Shown here: positions 1 to 8,169 of the stretch, in pieces
Layout of the letters: each line of letters opens with the position of its first letter
Numbering within the stretch: the first letter of the stretch is position 1
Assembly (NCBI GenBank): GCA_946481355.1
Contig: CAMLNH010000063.1
Span: forward strand, 1-10,364
DNA from: an uncultured Curvibacter sp.
GTDB lineage: Bacteria > Pseudomonadota > Gammaproteobacteria > Burkholderiales > Burkholderiaceae
Direction of reading: 5' to 3'
Length of the DNA stretch: 10,364 nt
Program-made: the position numbers and the translations under genes
Notes under the pieces: model-generated
What the model was told of the DNA's origin: nothing
Database searches by the model: none
Seen by the model: only the letters and a program-made list of their open reading frames with translations

Positions 1-1061
1 GTGCCGCGCCGGTGCAGGTCTGCCGCGAACATCTGACGACCGGCAAGGGCATCCGTGCCATGGTCATCAACACGGGCAACGCCAATGCCGGTACGGGGGG
101 CGAAGGTCTGCAGCGTGCGCGTAGCACCTGTGCCGCCCTCGCGGCTCATCTGAAGATCGCGCCTGAGCAGGTGCTACCTTTCTCGACCGGCGTGATCATG
201 GAGCAGTTGCCTTCGGAGCGCATCGAGGCCGGTCTGCCCGCCGCCATCGCTGATGCGCGTGAGGACAACTGGGTGCGCGCTGCCGAGGGCATCATGACGA
301 CGGACACCGTGCCCAAGGCGTTTGGTTCCCAGGTGGTCATCGGCGGCGTCAAGGTCAGCATCACCGGCATCAGCAAGGGCGCGGGCATGATCCGTCCCAA
401 TATGGCCACCATGCTGGGCTATATGGCGACCGATGCACGCGTGAGCCCCTCCGTGATGCAGCAGCTTGCGCGAGAGCTGGCCGAGGGTTCCTTCAATCGC
501 GTGACGGTCGACGGCGATACCTCGACCAACGATTCCTTTGTGGTGATTGCGAGCAACAAGGCCGTGCATCCGGTGATCGAGTCGCTGGACAGCGCCGATG
601 GTCGCGAGCTCAAGGCCGCCATGCTGGAAGTCGCGCGCAAGCTGGCCCAGGCCATCGTACGCGACGGCGAAGGTGCCACCAAGTTCATCACCGTGTGTGT
701 GCAAGGCGGCAGATCAGCCGAGGAATGCCGGCTGGTGGCCTATGCGATCGCGCATTCGCCGCTAGTCAAGACGGCTTTCTACGCCAGCGATCCGAATCTG
801 GGCCGCATCCTGGCGGCCGTGGGCTACGCCGGCATCACCGACCTGGACCAGAGCAGGATCGATCTATACCTCGACGATGTGCATGTGGCCGTGCAGGGCG
901 GGCGCAACCCGGCCTACCGTGAAGAGGATGGCCAGCGCGTGATGAAGCAGAGCGAGATCACGGTGCGCGTGGTGCTGGGCCGCGGTGCGGCCGAAGACAC
1001 GGTCTGGACCTGCGATTTCAGCCACGACTACGTGTCGATCAATGCCGACTACAGGTCCTGA
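1..1061 (+). CDS. argJ: Bifunctional ornithine acetyltransferase / N-acetylglutamate synthase ArgJ (5' end missing)
   Basis: ArgJ transfers the acetyl group of N-acetylornithine to glutamate, closing the acetyl cycle of arginine biosynthesis; many ArgJ enzymes also make N-acetylglutamate from acetyl-CoA. The frame is already open at base 3 and ends at TGA 1059-1061, giving 352 visible residues; with the family length near 400, roughly 50 N-terminal residues lie outside the window. Hallmarks are the VINTGNANA segment near the start, PFSTGVIME, a [14 protein letters not shown] stretch around bases 375-416, and [11 protein letters not shown] around 503-535. Family knowledge places the autocleavage that creates the alpha and beta chains in the MATML motif, with the Thr coded at 408-410 as the new N-terminal nucleophile. 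The GTG at base 12 is internal, not a start. It is followed after 30 bases by the ATPase gene on the same strand, probably in one operon. Whether it is mono- or bifunctional cannot be told from the sequence. Confidence 0.97.
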   Translation, partial: AAPVQVCREHLTTGKGIRAMVINTGNANAGTGGEGLQRARSTCAALAAHLKIAPEQVLPFSTGVIMEQLPSERIEAGLPAAIADAREDNWVRAAEGIMTTDTVPKAFGSQVVIGGVKVSITGISKGAGMIRPNMATMLGYMATDARVSPSVMQQLARELAEGSFNRVTVDGDTSTNDSFVVIASNKAVHPVIESLDSADGRELKAAMLEVARKLAQAIVRDGEGATKFITVCVQGGRSAEECRLVAYAIAHSPLVKTAFYASDPNLGRILAAVGYAGITDLDQSRIDLYLDDVHVAVQGGRNPAYREEDGQRVMKQSEITVRVVLGRGAAEDTVWTCDFSHDYVSINADYRS

Positions 1062-1091
1062 TTCCTGGACGGGGCATCAATCCGCCGACGC

Positions 1092-1967
1092 ATGAACGAG
1101 AAATTCGAACGCCTGATCGATCGCGCCGAGCAGCTGATGCTGCGCATCGAGGCCATCCTGCCCCAGCCCCTGAGCCAGCCGGACTGGGGGGCATCCATTG
1201 CCTTCCGCTACCGCAAGCGCAGCTCGGGCCATGGGGTCATCGAGCCCGTGCGCCATGTCGCGGCGATGGAGCTGGATCAGCTCAAGGAGATCGATCAGCA
1301 GAAGGAAAAGATCCAGCGCAACACCGAGCAGTTCGTGCGCGGTCTGCCGGCTAACAACGTGCTGCTGACCGGCGCGCGCGGCACCGGCAAGTCCTCCCTC
1401 ATCCGGGCCTGTCTGCACACCTATGCTGCCCAGGGTCTGCGCCTGATCGAAGTCGACAAGAGTGACATGATCGATCTGCCCGACATTGTGGATGTGGTGT
1501 CCCAGCGGTCTGAGAAATTCATCATCTTCTGCGATGACCTGAGCTTCGAGGACGGCGAGGGCGGCTACAAGGCCCTCAAGTCCATCCTCGATGGCTCCGT
1601 GGCGGCGGCTACGCCCAATGTGCTGATCTACGTGACCAGCAACCGTCGCCACCTGCTGCCCGAGTACATGAAGGACAACCTCAGCTACCAGCCCAGTGAG
1701 GATGGTGAGATCCATCCGGGTGAAGTGGTGGAGGAGAAGATCTCCCTGTCCGAGCGTTTCGGTCTGTGGGTGAGCTTCTACCCCTTCAGCCAGGACGAGT
1801 ACCTGAGTATCGTCGCGCAATGGCTGTCGTTTTTTGGCGTGCCCGCGGCGGTTATGGCAGCGGTGCAGCCCGAGGCCTTGGTCTGGGCACTGGAGCGCGG
1901 CTCGCGTAGCGGACGCGTTGCCTACCAGTTCGCCAAGGACTACGCGGGCAAGCACGCCGGCGCATGA
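1092..1967 (+). CDS. DUF815-family P-loop ATPase of unknown function
   Basis: A 291-residue soluble AAA-type ATPase. A Walker A loop GARGTGKS occupies residues 94-101, and a Walker B-like IIFCDD ends in Asp148-Asp149. A TSNRRHL segment (residues 182-188) looks like the sensor-1 strand, followed by a stretch rich in acidic residues around 200-220. The first 85 residues carry no recognisable domain and include a charged helix around Leu-Lys-Glu-Ile. The layout matches the DUF815 family (Pfam PF05673), for which I know of no established substrate. There is no signal peptide or membrane segment. The ATG at 1092 is the first possible start after the argJ stop in the same frame; the Shine-Dalgarno signal is poor. 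The stop overlaps the mutT start as ATGA, implying translational coupling. Position between argJ and mutT is conserved in related bacteria as I recall, but does not reveal the role. Family assignment is fairly secure; function is unknown. Confidence 0.85.
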   Translation: MNEKFERLIDRAEQLMLRIEAILPQPLSQPDWGASIAFRYRKRSSGHGVIEPVRHVAAMELDQLKEIDQQKEKIQRNTEQFVRGLPANNVLLTGARGTGKSSLIRACLHTYAAQGLRLIEVDKSDMIDLPDIVDVVSQRSEKFIIFCDDLSFEDGEGGYKALKSILDGSVAAATPNVLIYVTSNRRHLLPEYMKDNLSYQPSEDGEIHPGEVVEEKISLSERFGLWVSFYPFSQDEYLSIVAQWLSFFGVPAAVMAAVQPEALVWALERGSRSGRVAYQFAKDYAGKHAGA

Positions 1968-2446
1968 AGCAGCCGCTGGTTGCCGATGCCGACCGCCCGC
2001 GCGAGGGTGGCGCCGATCGCGCCATCACCGAAGTCGCCGTGGGCATTCTGCTGCAGCCCGACGGGCATTTCCTCCTGACCTCGCGTCCCGAGGGCAAGGT
2101 CTACGCGGGCTATTGGGAATTTCCAGGCGGCAAGCTCGAGGCCGGCGAGACCGTGGCCCAGGCCCTGCGGCGTGAGCTGCACGAGGAGCTGGGCATCGCT
2201 CTGGAGGTCGGTGACGTCCTCGCCTGGAAGACCGAGGTGGTCGACTATCCCCACGCCCTGGTGCGGTTGAATTTCTGCAAGGTGCTGCGCTGGCAGGGCG
2301 AGCTGCAGATGCGCGAGGGGCAGTCGTTTACCTGGGCGCAGTTGCCGGTGCAGTCGGCGCCGGTGTTGCCGGGCGCGATTCCCGTCTTGCACTGGTTGGC
2401 CGAGGAACGGGAACATGTCGGCCCTATCCAGGCCACGGCTTACTGA
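1964..2446 (+). CDS. mutT: MutT-type Nudix hydrolase (probable 8-oxo-dGTP diphosphatase)
   Basis: A 160-residue Nudix hydrolase. The Nudix box fits perfectly at residues 56-78: Gly56, Glu62, then Arg70-Glu71 and Glu74-Glu75 of the metal-binding RELHEE core, and Gly77. Preceding it are a beta strand (AVGILL), [17 protein letters not shown], a typical MutT approach with the WEFPGGK signature. MutT enzymes cleave 8-oxo-dGTP to the monophosphate and so prevent A-to-C transversions. At 160 residues it is longer than E. coli MutT (about 130), with about 20 extra N-terminal residues before the fold. The start ATG lies inside the ATPase stop (ATGA overlap) with no Shine-Dalgarno of its own, suggesting coupling. 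The 3' end overlaps the converging yacG by 7 bases. Nudix membership is certain; 8-oxo-dGTP as substrate is inferred from the WEFPGGK motif and family resemblance, and other nucleotide substrates are possible. Confidence 0.87.
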   Translation: MKQPLVADADRPREGGADRAITEVAVGILLQPDGHFLLTSRPEGKVYAGYWEFPGGKLEAGETVAQALRRELHEELGIALEVGDVLAWKTEVVDYPHALVRLNFCKVLRWQGELQMREGQSFTWAQLPVQSAPVLPGAIPVLHWLAEEREHVGPIQATAY

Positions 2447-2661
2447 AGTTTCGGGTCGCCGAATTCCTGCTCGTCTGGCGGTGCTTCGGCCGGGACGCGA
2501 AAGCTCTCGCTGGCCCAGGCGCCAAGATCCATCTTGCGACAACGCTCGCTACAGAAGGGCCGATGCGGATTGCTCGGCGCATAGACGCTGTCACCCCCGC
2601 AGTTCGGGCAGCTGACCAGACGTGGCTTGGCGGTGGCGGATGAGTCGTCGGGACGGGGCAT
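2440..2661 (-). CDS. yacG: DNA gyrase inhibitor YacG, zinc-ribbon protein
   Basis: A 73-residue protein from the ATG at 2661. The core is a four-cysteine zinc ribbon, CPNCGG followed about 16 residues later by [17 protein letters not shown], which is diagnostic of YacG (DUF329). E. coli YacG is about 65 residues, binds one zinc ion and inhibits DNA gyrase by binding GyrB; the acidic, disordered tail seen here ([12 protein letters not shown]) fits the family. An in-frame GTG at 2688 would add nine residues but overlaps the end of zapD; I prefer the ATG, which leaves a 17-base gap to zapD, although its Shine-Dalgarno is weak. It is the last gene of the pilB-to-yacG run. Its TAA stop (2440-2442) lies within the end of mutT on the other strand. 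Confidence 0.93.
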   Translation of the reverse strand: MPRPDDSSATAKPRLVSCPNCGGDSVYAPSNPHRPFCSERCRKMDLGAWASESFRVPAEAPPDEQEFGDPKLQ

Positions 2662-2678
2662 GCTCACTCGCGCGGTGT

Positions 2679-3434
2679 TCAGGAGCACAGGGTCAGGTCG
2701 AAGCTGGCATCCTGGTTGCCGGCATGCAAGCGCTCGTCTTCACCGAGTTGCATCAGGCGGATGGAGACGATCAACCGGTTGCCGCTGATTTCGGGGATCA
2801 GGCCCAGGGCCGGATCGATGGCCAGGCGCAGGAGCTGGAAGGTGCGCCCCTGCGGCAGGGCCTGTTGAAACTGGCCGGCCTGGGCGAGTACCTTCTGCGG
2901 CACGCCTGAATCACGGAGCAAGGTCAGGAGTAGGCTGATGGCATCGGCCAGCGGGGTCAGGTTGGCAGTCCAGCGTTGCAGATCCGCGCGGCGCTGCTCG
3001 GGAGATTCGTGCTGCCAGGCATAGTAGGCCGGCAGATCGAAGGCGCAGGTGCCGCCGGGAATGCCGATGCGGCTGCGGATGCTCATGAGCCAGTCGTTTT
3101 CGGTCAGCACATGGCCGACCTTGCCGGACAGACTGTTGAGCTGGCTGTAGCTCTGTTCGATCTGCTGCAGCACTTCGTCCAGGACGCCCTGCGCAATGCT
3201 CGGGTTGCCCCGGTAGCCGTTGAGCACCTGTTTCTGCTTGTCCAGATCGCGCAGCACGTCGGACTTGAGGTCGGCCCGGGCACCGACATCCATGACTTCG
3301 AACAGACTGGCCAGGGCGTAATGATGGTCCAAGGCTTCATCGCGTGCCACCAGCTCCAGCAGGCGGCGGAACAGGCTCTCCAGCCGGAGATAGGTCCTGA
3401 TGCGCTCGTTGAAGGGGTATTCGTAGGTGATCAC
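2679..3434 (-). CDS. zapD: Cell division protein ZapD (FtsZ-associated)
   Basis: ZapD (DUF1342, formerly YacF) bundles FtsZ filaments by binding the FtsZ C-terminal tail and stabilises the Z-ring at midcell. From GTG at 3434 the protein has 251 residues, matching the E. coli length of 247. The opening, [18 protein letters not shown], is the classic ZapD N-terminus. The helical N-terminal half ([21 protein letters not shown]) and the C-terminal beta part ([17 protein letters not shown]) are both present. The frame is open further upstream to an ATG at 3521, but that extension lies inside coaE and has no ZapD character; a GGGAAA seven bases before the GTG (3442-3447) supports the shorter form. 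The gene lies 22 bases after coaE and 17 before yacG. The coaE-zapD-yacG order is the same as in gammaproteobacteria. Confidence 0.95.
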   Translation of the reverse strand: MITYEYPFNERIRTYLRLESLFRRLLELVARDEALDHHYALASLFEVMDVGARADLKSDVLRDLDKQKQVLNGYRGNPSIAQGVLDEVLQQIEQSYSQLNSLSGKVGHVLTENDWLMSIRSRIGIPGGTCAFDLPAYYAWQHESPEQRRADLQRWTANLTPLADAISLLLTLLRDSGVPQKVLAQAGQFQQALPQGRTFQLLRLAIDPALGLIPEISGNRLIVSIRLMQLGEDERLHAGNQDASFDLTLCS

Positions 3435-3456
3435 GCTGCTGTTTCCCGACGCCCAA

Positions 3457-4065
3457 TCATAGCCCGAAGAGACGGGCCGACCCGGCCACGAGCGAGGCGA
3501 GTTCGGCGAGGTCGGGTCCATCGTTGCAGATCACGTGGTCGGCAGCCCGCAGACGGTGCCCCCGATCTGCCTGCTGTCCCATGATGCGTTCGATTTCGGA
3601 GCGCGGGAGCTGGCTGCGCAGCATCACGCGTGTAATCTGGGTTTCTGGGCTGCAGTCGATGACCAGCACCTGATCCAGCCGGGCGCGCCAGCGTTGCGAC
3701 TCCACCAGCAAGGGGATGTCGAACACGATGCAGCGCGTGCCCGCGCGCATAGCTGCCTCAGCCTGGCGTTGGGTTTCCTGTCCCACCAAAGGATGGATGA
3801 TCTGTTCCAGACGCTGCCGGGCGGAGGCATCACTGAAGGCCAGGGTGCGCATTTGTTCCCGATCCAGGGCGCCGTCAAGGCCGATGAGCTCGGCCCCGAA
3901 AACCTGACGGATGGCCTCGATCGCTGCACCACCGGGGGCCGTAGTCTGGCGTGAGATGGCATCTGCGTCGATGACAGCCGCGCCATGCCGGGCCAGCAGC
4001 CCGGCCACGGTGCTCTTGCCGCTGCCGATGCCACCCGTGAGGCCGAGACGCAGTACGTCCCGCAT
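3457..4065 (-). CDS. coaE: Dephospho-CoA kinase
   Basis: CoaE phosphorylates the 3'-hydroxyl of dephospho-CoA using ATP, the last step of coenzyme A biosynthesis, in the cytoplasm. The 202-residue protein opens with LGLTGGIGSGKST, the P-loop being Gly11 to Ser18, followed by the VIDADAIS segment (Asp33 and Asp35), IIHPLV, the FDIPLLVES strand that carries substrate-binding residues, and a lid/base-binding part, LPRSEIERIMGQQ, then ADHVICNDG near the end. Length is normal for the family (about 200). An alternative GTG at 4068, directly before the ATG, would add one residue; neither has a clear Shine-Dalgarno. The pilD stop abuts the start (TGA-GTG-ATG), so translation is probably coupled to pilD. 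An unrelated function is very unlikely. Confidence 0.97.
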   Translation of the reverse strand: MRDVLRLGLTGGIGSGKSTVAGLLARHGAAVIDADAISRQTTAPGGAAIEAIRQVFGAELIGLDGALDREQMRTLAFSDASARQRLEQIIHPLVGQETQRQAEAAMRAGTRCIVFDIPLLVESQRWRARLDQVLVIDCSPETQITRVMLRSQLPRSEIERIMGQQADRGHRLRAADHVICNDGPDLAELASLVAGSARLFGL

Positions 4066-4068
4066 CAC

Positions 4069-4911
4069 TCAGAGTCCGATGGCACGCAGGATGCTTTGCG
4101 GCCCGAAAATCATGGCCGTGAGGCCGGCCGCGGCCAAGAAGGGGCCGAAGGGTACATAGCCTCCCTCACGCAAGCTACTGTTGAGTTTGAGTGCAATGCC
4201 CACGATGGCGCCGATGACCGAGGCCATGAGGATGATGGGTACCAAGGCCGTCCAGCCGAACCAAGCCCCCAGGGCTGCGAACAGCTTGAAGTCACCGTAG
4301 CCCATGCCTTCCTTGCCGGTGACGAGCTTGAAGCTCCAGTAGACCAGCCACAAGGAGAGATAGCCACCGACGGCACCCCAGAGGGCGTCGGGCAGGGTGA
4401 CGGTGTTCCACCGCAGCGCGGCGATGATCAGACCCGCCCAGAGCAGGGGCAAGGTGATGTCATCTGGTAGCAGTGTGGTATCCCAGTCGATCATGGCCAG
4501 TGCCACGATGGATGCCGAGAAGCCGCACCAGGCCAGACCGGTGGGCGTGGCGCCCCAGCGCCAGACGCACCAGGCAAAGAGAGCAGCGGTGACCAGTTCG
4601 ACCAGTGGGTAGCGCAAGCTGATCGGGGCACCGCAGGATGAGCACTTGCCGCGCAGAAACAGGTAGCTCAGCACTGGAACGTTTTCGTGCGCACGGATCT
4701 GGTGGCCGCATTGCTGGCAGCGTGAGCGCGGGACGAGGAGATTGAACGCCTCTGCGGTCTCGGGCTCCTTGCCGGCCAGTTCGGCGCATTCGGCAGCCCA
4801 CTGGTGCTCCATGATTTTCGGCAGGCGGTAGATGACGACGTTGAGGAAGCTGCCGATCATCAGCCCCAGGACGCCGGCCAGGCCGGCGTCGAAACCCTGC
4901 GAGACCAGCAT
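4069..4911 (-). CDS. pilD: Type IV prepilin peptidase / N-methyltransferase PilD
   Basis: PilD is an inner-membrane aspartyl protease that removes the leader peptide of type IV prepilins (and type II secretion pseudopilins) and methylates the new N-terminal Phe. The 280-residue protein has the N-terminal GSFLNVVIYRLP segment (20-31) and the cytoplasmic zinc-binding cysteines Cys65, Cys68, Cys90 and Cys93, associated with the methyltransferase-containing long form. The catalytic aspartates are in the DWDTTLLPD motif (Asp142/Asp144) and in GMGYGDFK (Asp207). Several hydrophobic spans run from about residue 103 to the end. The true start is ATG 4911, whose A overlaps the pilC TGA stop (TGATG), with an AGGTGG ribosome-binding site at 4916-4921; the longer open frame to 5112 is pilC read out of frame. 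It is followed directly by coaE. Length and motifs are complete, so an active enzyme is expected. Confidence 0.97.
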   Translation of the reverse strand: MLVSQGFDAGLAGVLGLMIGSFLNVVIYRLPKIMEHQWAAECAELAGKEPETAEAFNLLVPRSRCQQCGHQIRAHENVPVLSYLFLRGKCSSCGAPISLRYPLVELVTAALFAWCVWRWGATPTGLAWCGFSASIVALAMIDWDTTLLPDDITLPLLWAGLIIAALRWNTVTLPDALWGAVGGYLSLWLVYWSFKLVTGKEGMGYGDFKLFAALGAWFGWTALVPIILMASVIGAIVGIALKLNSSLREGGYVPFGPFLAAAGLTAMIFGPQSILRAIGL

Positions 4912-6125
4912 CAGACCACCTGGCCCAGCTTGAAGATCGGCAGGTACATGGCGACCACGATGCCGCCGATGATCGTGCCCAGGAAAACAATGATGATGGG
5001 TTCCATCAGGCTGGACAGGCCGGCGACCATGTCGTCGACTTCGGCCTCGTAGAAATCGGCGGCCTTGCCCAGCATATGGTCGATCGAGCCCGATTCCTCG
5101 CCGATGGCGCACATCTGCAGCACCATGGTTGGGAACAGGTGTGCATTGGTCATGGCGGTGGTCAGGCTGGTACCGGTGGAGACTTCCTGCTGGATCTTGA
5201 CCGTGGCCTCTTCATAGAGCGAATTTCCGGAAGCGCCACCCACCGAATCCAGAGCTTCCACCAACGGCACACCGGCGGCGAACATGGTCGAGAGGGTGCG
5301 GGTCCAGCGTGCGATACAGGATTTGTCGATCAGTGTGCCGAAGACGGGCAGCTTGAGCATCAACCGGTCCATCACCTGTTGCATACGCCGGTTGCGCTGC
5401 CAGGCCTGGAAGAAGAAGTAGAGACCACCGCCGATGCCGCCGAAGATCAGCCACCACCATTGCACGAAGAACTCGCTCATGGCGATCACAAAAAGCGTGG
5501 GGGCGGGCAGGTCGGCGCCAAAGGAGGAAAACACTTCCTTGAATGCGGGGACCACAAAGATCATGATGACAGCTACGACAACAAAGGCCACCACGACCAC
5601 TGAAGTTGGGTACATCAAGGCCGACTTGATCTTCTGCTTGATGGCCTGGGTCTTTTCCATGTAGACAGCCAGGCGGTCGAGCAATTGATCCAGGATACCA
5701 GCAGCCTCGCCGGCCTCGACCAGGTTGCAGTAGAGATTGTCGAAGTAGAGCGGGTACTTGCGGAAGGCCGTGCTCAGCGAGGTTCCGGTCTCGACATCGT
5801 TGCGGATATCGTTGAGCAGGCGGGTCACACTGGGATTGGAGTTGCCGCGCGCGACGATGTCGAAGGCCTGCAGCAGGGGCACACCAGCTTTCATCATGGT
5901 GGCGAGCTGGCGCGTGAAGAGCGTGAGATCCTTAGGTGTGATCTTCTTGCCCGATCTCATCCTGCGCTTCTTGACCTTGCCCGGCAGGATGCCCTGGCGG
6001 CGCAAGGATGCCAGCACCTGATTTTCGCCGGCGGCGCGCATCTCGCCGCGCATCAGCTTGCCGTTGCGGTCCTTGCCTTCCCATTCGAAGACCAGTTCCT
6101 TGGCTTTGGGTTGTGCAGTTGCCAT
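4911..6125 (-). CDS. pilC: Type IV pilus inner-membrane platform protein PilC
   Basis: PilC (GspF family) is the polytopic inner-membrane protein on which the pilus is assembled and which couples ATP-driven movement of PilB to pilin insertion. The 404-residue length is typical. Two homologous T2SSF domains are visible, about residues 68-190 and 271-393, sharing repeated signatures: RQLATMMKAGVPLLQAFD near 72-89 and RTLSTMFAAGVPLVEALD near 276-293. Membrane spans lie at about 173-195, 212-241 (one or two) and 375-397. A basic stretch (KKRRMRSGKK) precedes domain 1 in the cytoplasm. The ATG at 6125 is preceded by a strong AGGGGA ribosome-binding site (6130-6135). It lies 25 bases after pilB and overlaps pilD by one base, so pilB-pilC-pilD are very likely one transcript. 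The neighbouring PilB makes PilC, rather than a type II secretion GspF, the sound name. Confidence 0.98.
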   Translation of the reverse strand: MATAQPKAKELVFEWEGKDRNGKLMRGEMRAAGENQVLASLRRQGILPGKVKKRRMRSGKKITPKDLTLFTRQLATMMKAGVPLLQAFDIVARGNSNPSVTRLLNDIRNDVETGTSLSTAFRKYPLYFDNLYCNLVEAGEAAGILDQLLDRLAVYMEKTQAIKQKIKSALMYPTSVVVVAFVVVAVIMIFVVPAFKEVFSSFGADLPAPTLFVIAMSEFFVQWWWLIFGGIGGGLYFFFQAWQRNRRMQQVMDRLMLKLPVFGTLIDKSCIARWTRTLSTMFAAGVPLVEALDSVGGASGNSLYEEATVKIQQEVSTGTSLTTAMTNAHLFPTMVLQMCAIGEESGSIDHMLGKAADFYEAEVDDMVAGLSSLMEPIIIVFLGTIIGGIVVAMYLPIFKLGQVV

Positions 6126-6150
6126 GGTGTCCCCTGAAGCTCCCGTGTGT

Positions 6151-7887
6151 TTATTCGTTGGTGACGGCCAGAACTTCTTCCAGTGAAGTCAGACCCTGCT
6201 TGACCTTGTGCAGGCCCGACTGGCGCAGACTGCGCACGCCTTCGGCCTGGGCTTGTTCGGCAATCTCGAGCGCCGAACCGTCGCGCAGGATGATGCGCTG
6301 CATCTCCTCGCTGATCGGCATGACCTGGTAGATGCCCACACGCCCCTTGTAGCCGTTGTTGCAGGCCGAACAGCCCACCGGGCGGTAGGCCGTCCAGGAC
6401 CCGTCCAGTTCGTCGGGCTTGAAGCCGGCGTCGAGCAACGTCTTTTTCGGGATCTCCATCGGCGCCTTGCAGTTGGGGCACAGACGCCGCGCCAGGCGCT
6501 GGGCTGTGATCAGGATGACGCTGGAGGCGATGTTGAAGGGCGCAATGCCCATGTTGCGCATCCGGGTCAGCGTGGTCGGCGCATCGTTGGTGTGCAGCGT
6601 CGACATCACGAGGTGGCCGGTCTGGGCGGCCTTGATGGCGATGTCGGCCGTGTCGAGATCGCGGATCTCGCCCACCATGATGATGTCCGGATCCTGGCGC
6701 AGAAAGGACTTGAGAGCCGCAGCAAAGGTCAGACCGGCCTTGTCATTGACATTGACCTGGTTGACTCCGGGCAGGTTGATTTCTGACGGATCTTCGGCCG
6801 TGGCGATGTTGACGCCGGGCTTGTTCAGCAGGTTCAGGCAGGTGTAGAGCGACACCGTCTTGCCCGAGCCGGTCGGGCCGGTGACGAGGATCATGCCGTA
6901 GGGGCGCCCGATGGCGCTGAGCAGGCGGGCCTTCTCCTCCGGGTCGTAGCCCAGGGCGTCGATGCCGAGTTTGGCACTGCTCGGGTCGAGGATACGGATC
7001 ACGATCTTCTCGCCGAACAGCGTGGGCAGGGTGCTGACGCGGAAGTCGATGACGCGCTCCGGGCCGACCTTGAGCTTCATCTTTCCGTCCTGCGGCACGC
7101 GTTTCTCCGAGATGTCCATCTTGGAGATGACCTTGATGCGCGAGGCCAGCTTGTCCTTGATGGCCACTGGCGGAGAAGCAATCTCGCGCAGTTCGCCGTC
7201 GATACGGAAGCGGACACGGTAGTTGTGCTCGTAGGGCTCGAAATGCAGGTCCGATGCGCGCATCCCGATCGCGTCGATCAGCATCTTGTGCAGGAATTTG
7301 ACGACCGGCGCGTCTTCCACCTCGGAGGTCGTGGAATCGGCGCTGTCCGCATCGGCTTCGGTGGTGAATTCGTCAAACTCGATGTCGCCGCCGACGATGT
7401 TGTCGATGGCTTCCGAGGCGGAGGTGGCGTGCACTTCGACCAGTTTGAGCAGCTTGTCGTACTCGGCGATGACCCAATCCACCCCCATCTGGCTGGCGAA
7501 CTTGATCTTCTCGGCGGCAGCCTGGTCTGAAGGATCGGCCGTGGCCACCACGAGCCGGTTGCTGCGCTTGCCCAGCACCACCACGCGGTAGTCGTGACAG
7601 ATCCGGGGGTCGAGCAGCTCCTTGGGCAGGCGGTGGATGTCCACCGCGTCCAGGTCGATCAGGGGTGCCGCAAAGGCTGCCGACATGGTGTGGGCCAGAT
7701 CGGCAGCCGAAACGGCGCCGGATCCGGTGAGCTCGGCAATGAAGCTGGTTTTGTTGCCAGCGGCCCGGCGGTAGATGTCTTCGGCCGACTTCTGTTCCAG
7801 CTTGCCCGCGAGGATCAGGGCCCGGCCCAACCCGGGCAGGGCCACGGGAGCATTCTCGCGGTGGATGGCAGTGTCAACGGCGGCCAT
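6151..7887 (-). CDS. pilB: Type IV pilus extension ATPase PilB
   Basis: PilB is the cytoplasmic hexameric ATPase that powers pilus polymerisation. From ATG 7887 it has 578 residues. An N-terminal T2SSE_N domain (about 15-165) precedes the ATPase core: Walker A GPTGSGKT at 337-344, an Asp-box region just after (AEDPSE), Walker [13 protein letters not shown] at 399-410 with Glu407, and the His box [13 protein letters not shown] at 423-435. A tetracysteine zinc site, Cys470-Cys473 and Cys506-Cys509, is characteristic of assembly ATPases (PilB/GspE) and absent from PilT. An in-frame GTG at 7923 would add 12 residues, but a predicted promoter would start transcription at about 7919, downstream of it. 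The ATG start lacks a Shine-Dalgarno sequence. It leads the pilBCD-coaE-zapD-yacG run. No pilin gene is present in the window. The family is certain; only the start is open. Confidence 0.97.
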   Translation of the reverse strand: MAAVDTAIHRENAPVALPGLGRALILAGKLEQKSAEDIYRRAAGNKTSFIAELTGSGAVSAADLAHTMSAAFAAPLIDLDAVDIHRLPKELLDPRICHDYRVVVLGKRSNRLVVATADPSDQAAAEKIKFASQMGVDWVIAEYDKLLKLVEVHATSASEAIDNIVGGDIEFDEFTTEADADSADSTTSEVEDAPVVKFLHKMLIDAIGMRASDLHFEPYEHNYRVRFRIDGELREIASPPVAIKDKLASRIKVISKMDISEKRVPQDGKMKLKVGPERVIDFRVSTLPTLFGEKIVIRILDPSSAKLGIDALGYDPEEKARLLSAIGRPYGMILVTGPTGSGKTVSLYTCLNLLNKPGVNIATAEDPSEINLPGVNQVNVNDKAGLTFAAALKSFLRQDPDIIMVGEIRDLDTADIAIKAAQTGHLVMSTLHTNDAPTTLTRMRNMGIAPFNIASSVILITAQRLARRLCPNCKAPMEIPKKTLLDAGFKPDELDGSWTAYRPVGCSACNNGYKGRVGIYQVMPISEEMQRIILRDGSALEIAEQAQAEGVRSLRQSGLHKVKQGLTSLEEVLAVTNE

Positions 7888-7895
7888 GGACTGTG

Positions 7896-7926
7896 TTTGT
7901 GGGAATTCCGAGGGGAAACCCACAAA
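7896..7926. repeat. 8-base inverted repeat upstream of pilB
   Basis: Perfect arms TTTGTGGG (7896-7903) and CCCACAAA (7919-7926) are separated by 15 bases. The outer arm touches the predicted -10 box of pilB and the inner arm ends eight bases before its ATG, where a ribosome-binding site would be expected and none is visible. It could be an operator or, in transcripts entering from upstream, a hairpin over the pilB translation start. The repeat is directly visible; the role is inferred. Confidence 0.6.
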
Positions 7927-7954
7927 TCATCGCCGATTGCCCGCGGGATGTAAA
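7926..7954 (-). promoter_or_regulatory. Predicted sigma-70-type promoter of pilB
   Basis: On the minus strand TTTACA (7954-7949, five of six matches to TTGACA) is followed after exactly 17 bases by GATGAT (7931-7926, four of six matches to TATAAT). Transcription would start near 7919, leaving a leader of about 30 bases before the pilB ATG. This is the best-spaced candidate in the 181 bases between the tRNA and pilB. I see no convincing sigma-54 site there. Confidence 0.5.
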
Positions 7955-8068
7955 CGAAAGGCCAAGCCCATTTTGCAAGCAGACGTTGCGGCGCAACATG
8001 ATCACGAGCGCACCGAGCTTGCCCTCGCAGAGGGGCCTGGGCTGGAGTCCAAGGTGCATGGGAAAGAT

Positions 8069-8145
<77 letters not shown>

Positions 8146-8169
8146 ATGTCCCGAGTCACCGGGCAGGCG

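Noticed and set aside
1077..1955. A 292-codon open frame on the minus strand spanning the whole DUF815 ATPase gene
   Set aside because: It mirrors the codons of the real gene, is rich in His, Gln, Gly and Leu as expected for an antisense frame in GC-rich DNA, and shows no recognisable domain. The plus strand has clear Walker motifs.
3435..3521. Upstream extension of zapD to an ATG at 3521
   Set aside because: The extension overlaps the end of coaE and adds Pro/Ser-rich residues unlike ZapD, whereas the GTG at 3434 gives the exact family N-terminus.
2976..3584. A 202-codon open frame on the plus strand opposite zapD and coaE
   Set aside because: It spans two well-identified genes and their gap, has no family resemblance, and has no promoter or ribosome-binding site.
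4912..5112. Upstream extension of pilD to an ATG at 5112
   Set aside because: The added part is the pilC coding region read in another frame. The real N-terminus begins at 4911, with a ribosome-binding site and normal family length.
7985..7997. Short inverted repeat GTTGCG-G-CGCAAC between the tRNA and pilB
   Set aside because: Six-base GC-rich arms with a one-base centre are expected by chance at this composition, and it is about 30 bases beyond the predicted -35 box. I could not link it to any function.
8005..8050. Possible terminator downstream of the tRNA (CCCTC-TGC-GAGGG stem on the minus strand)
   Set aside because: The stem has only five pairs and is not followed by a run of T, so it does not qualify as an intrinsic terminator.
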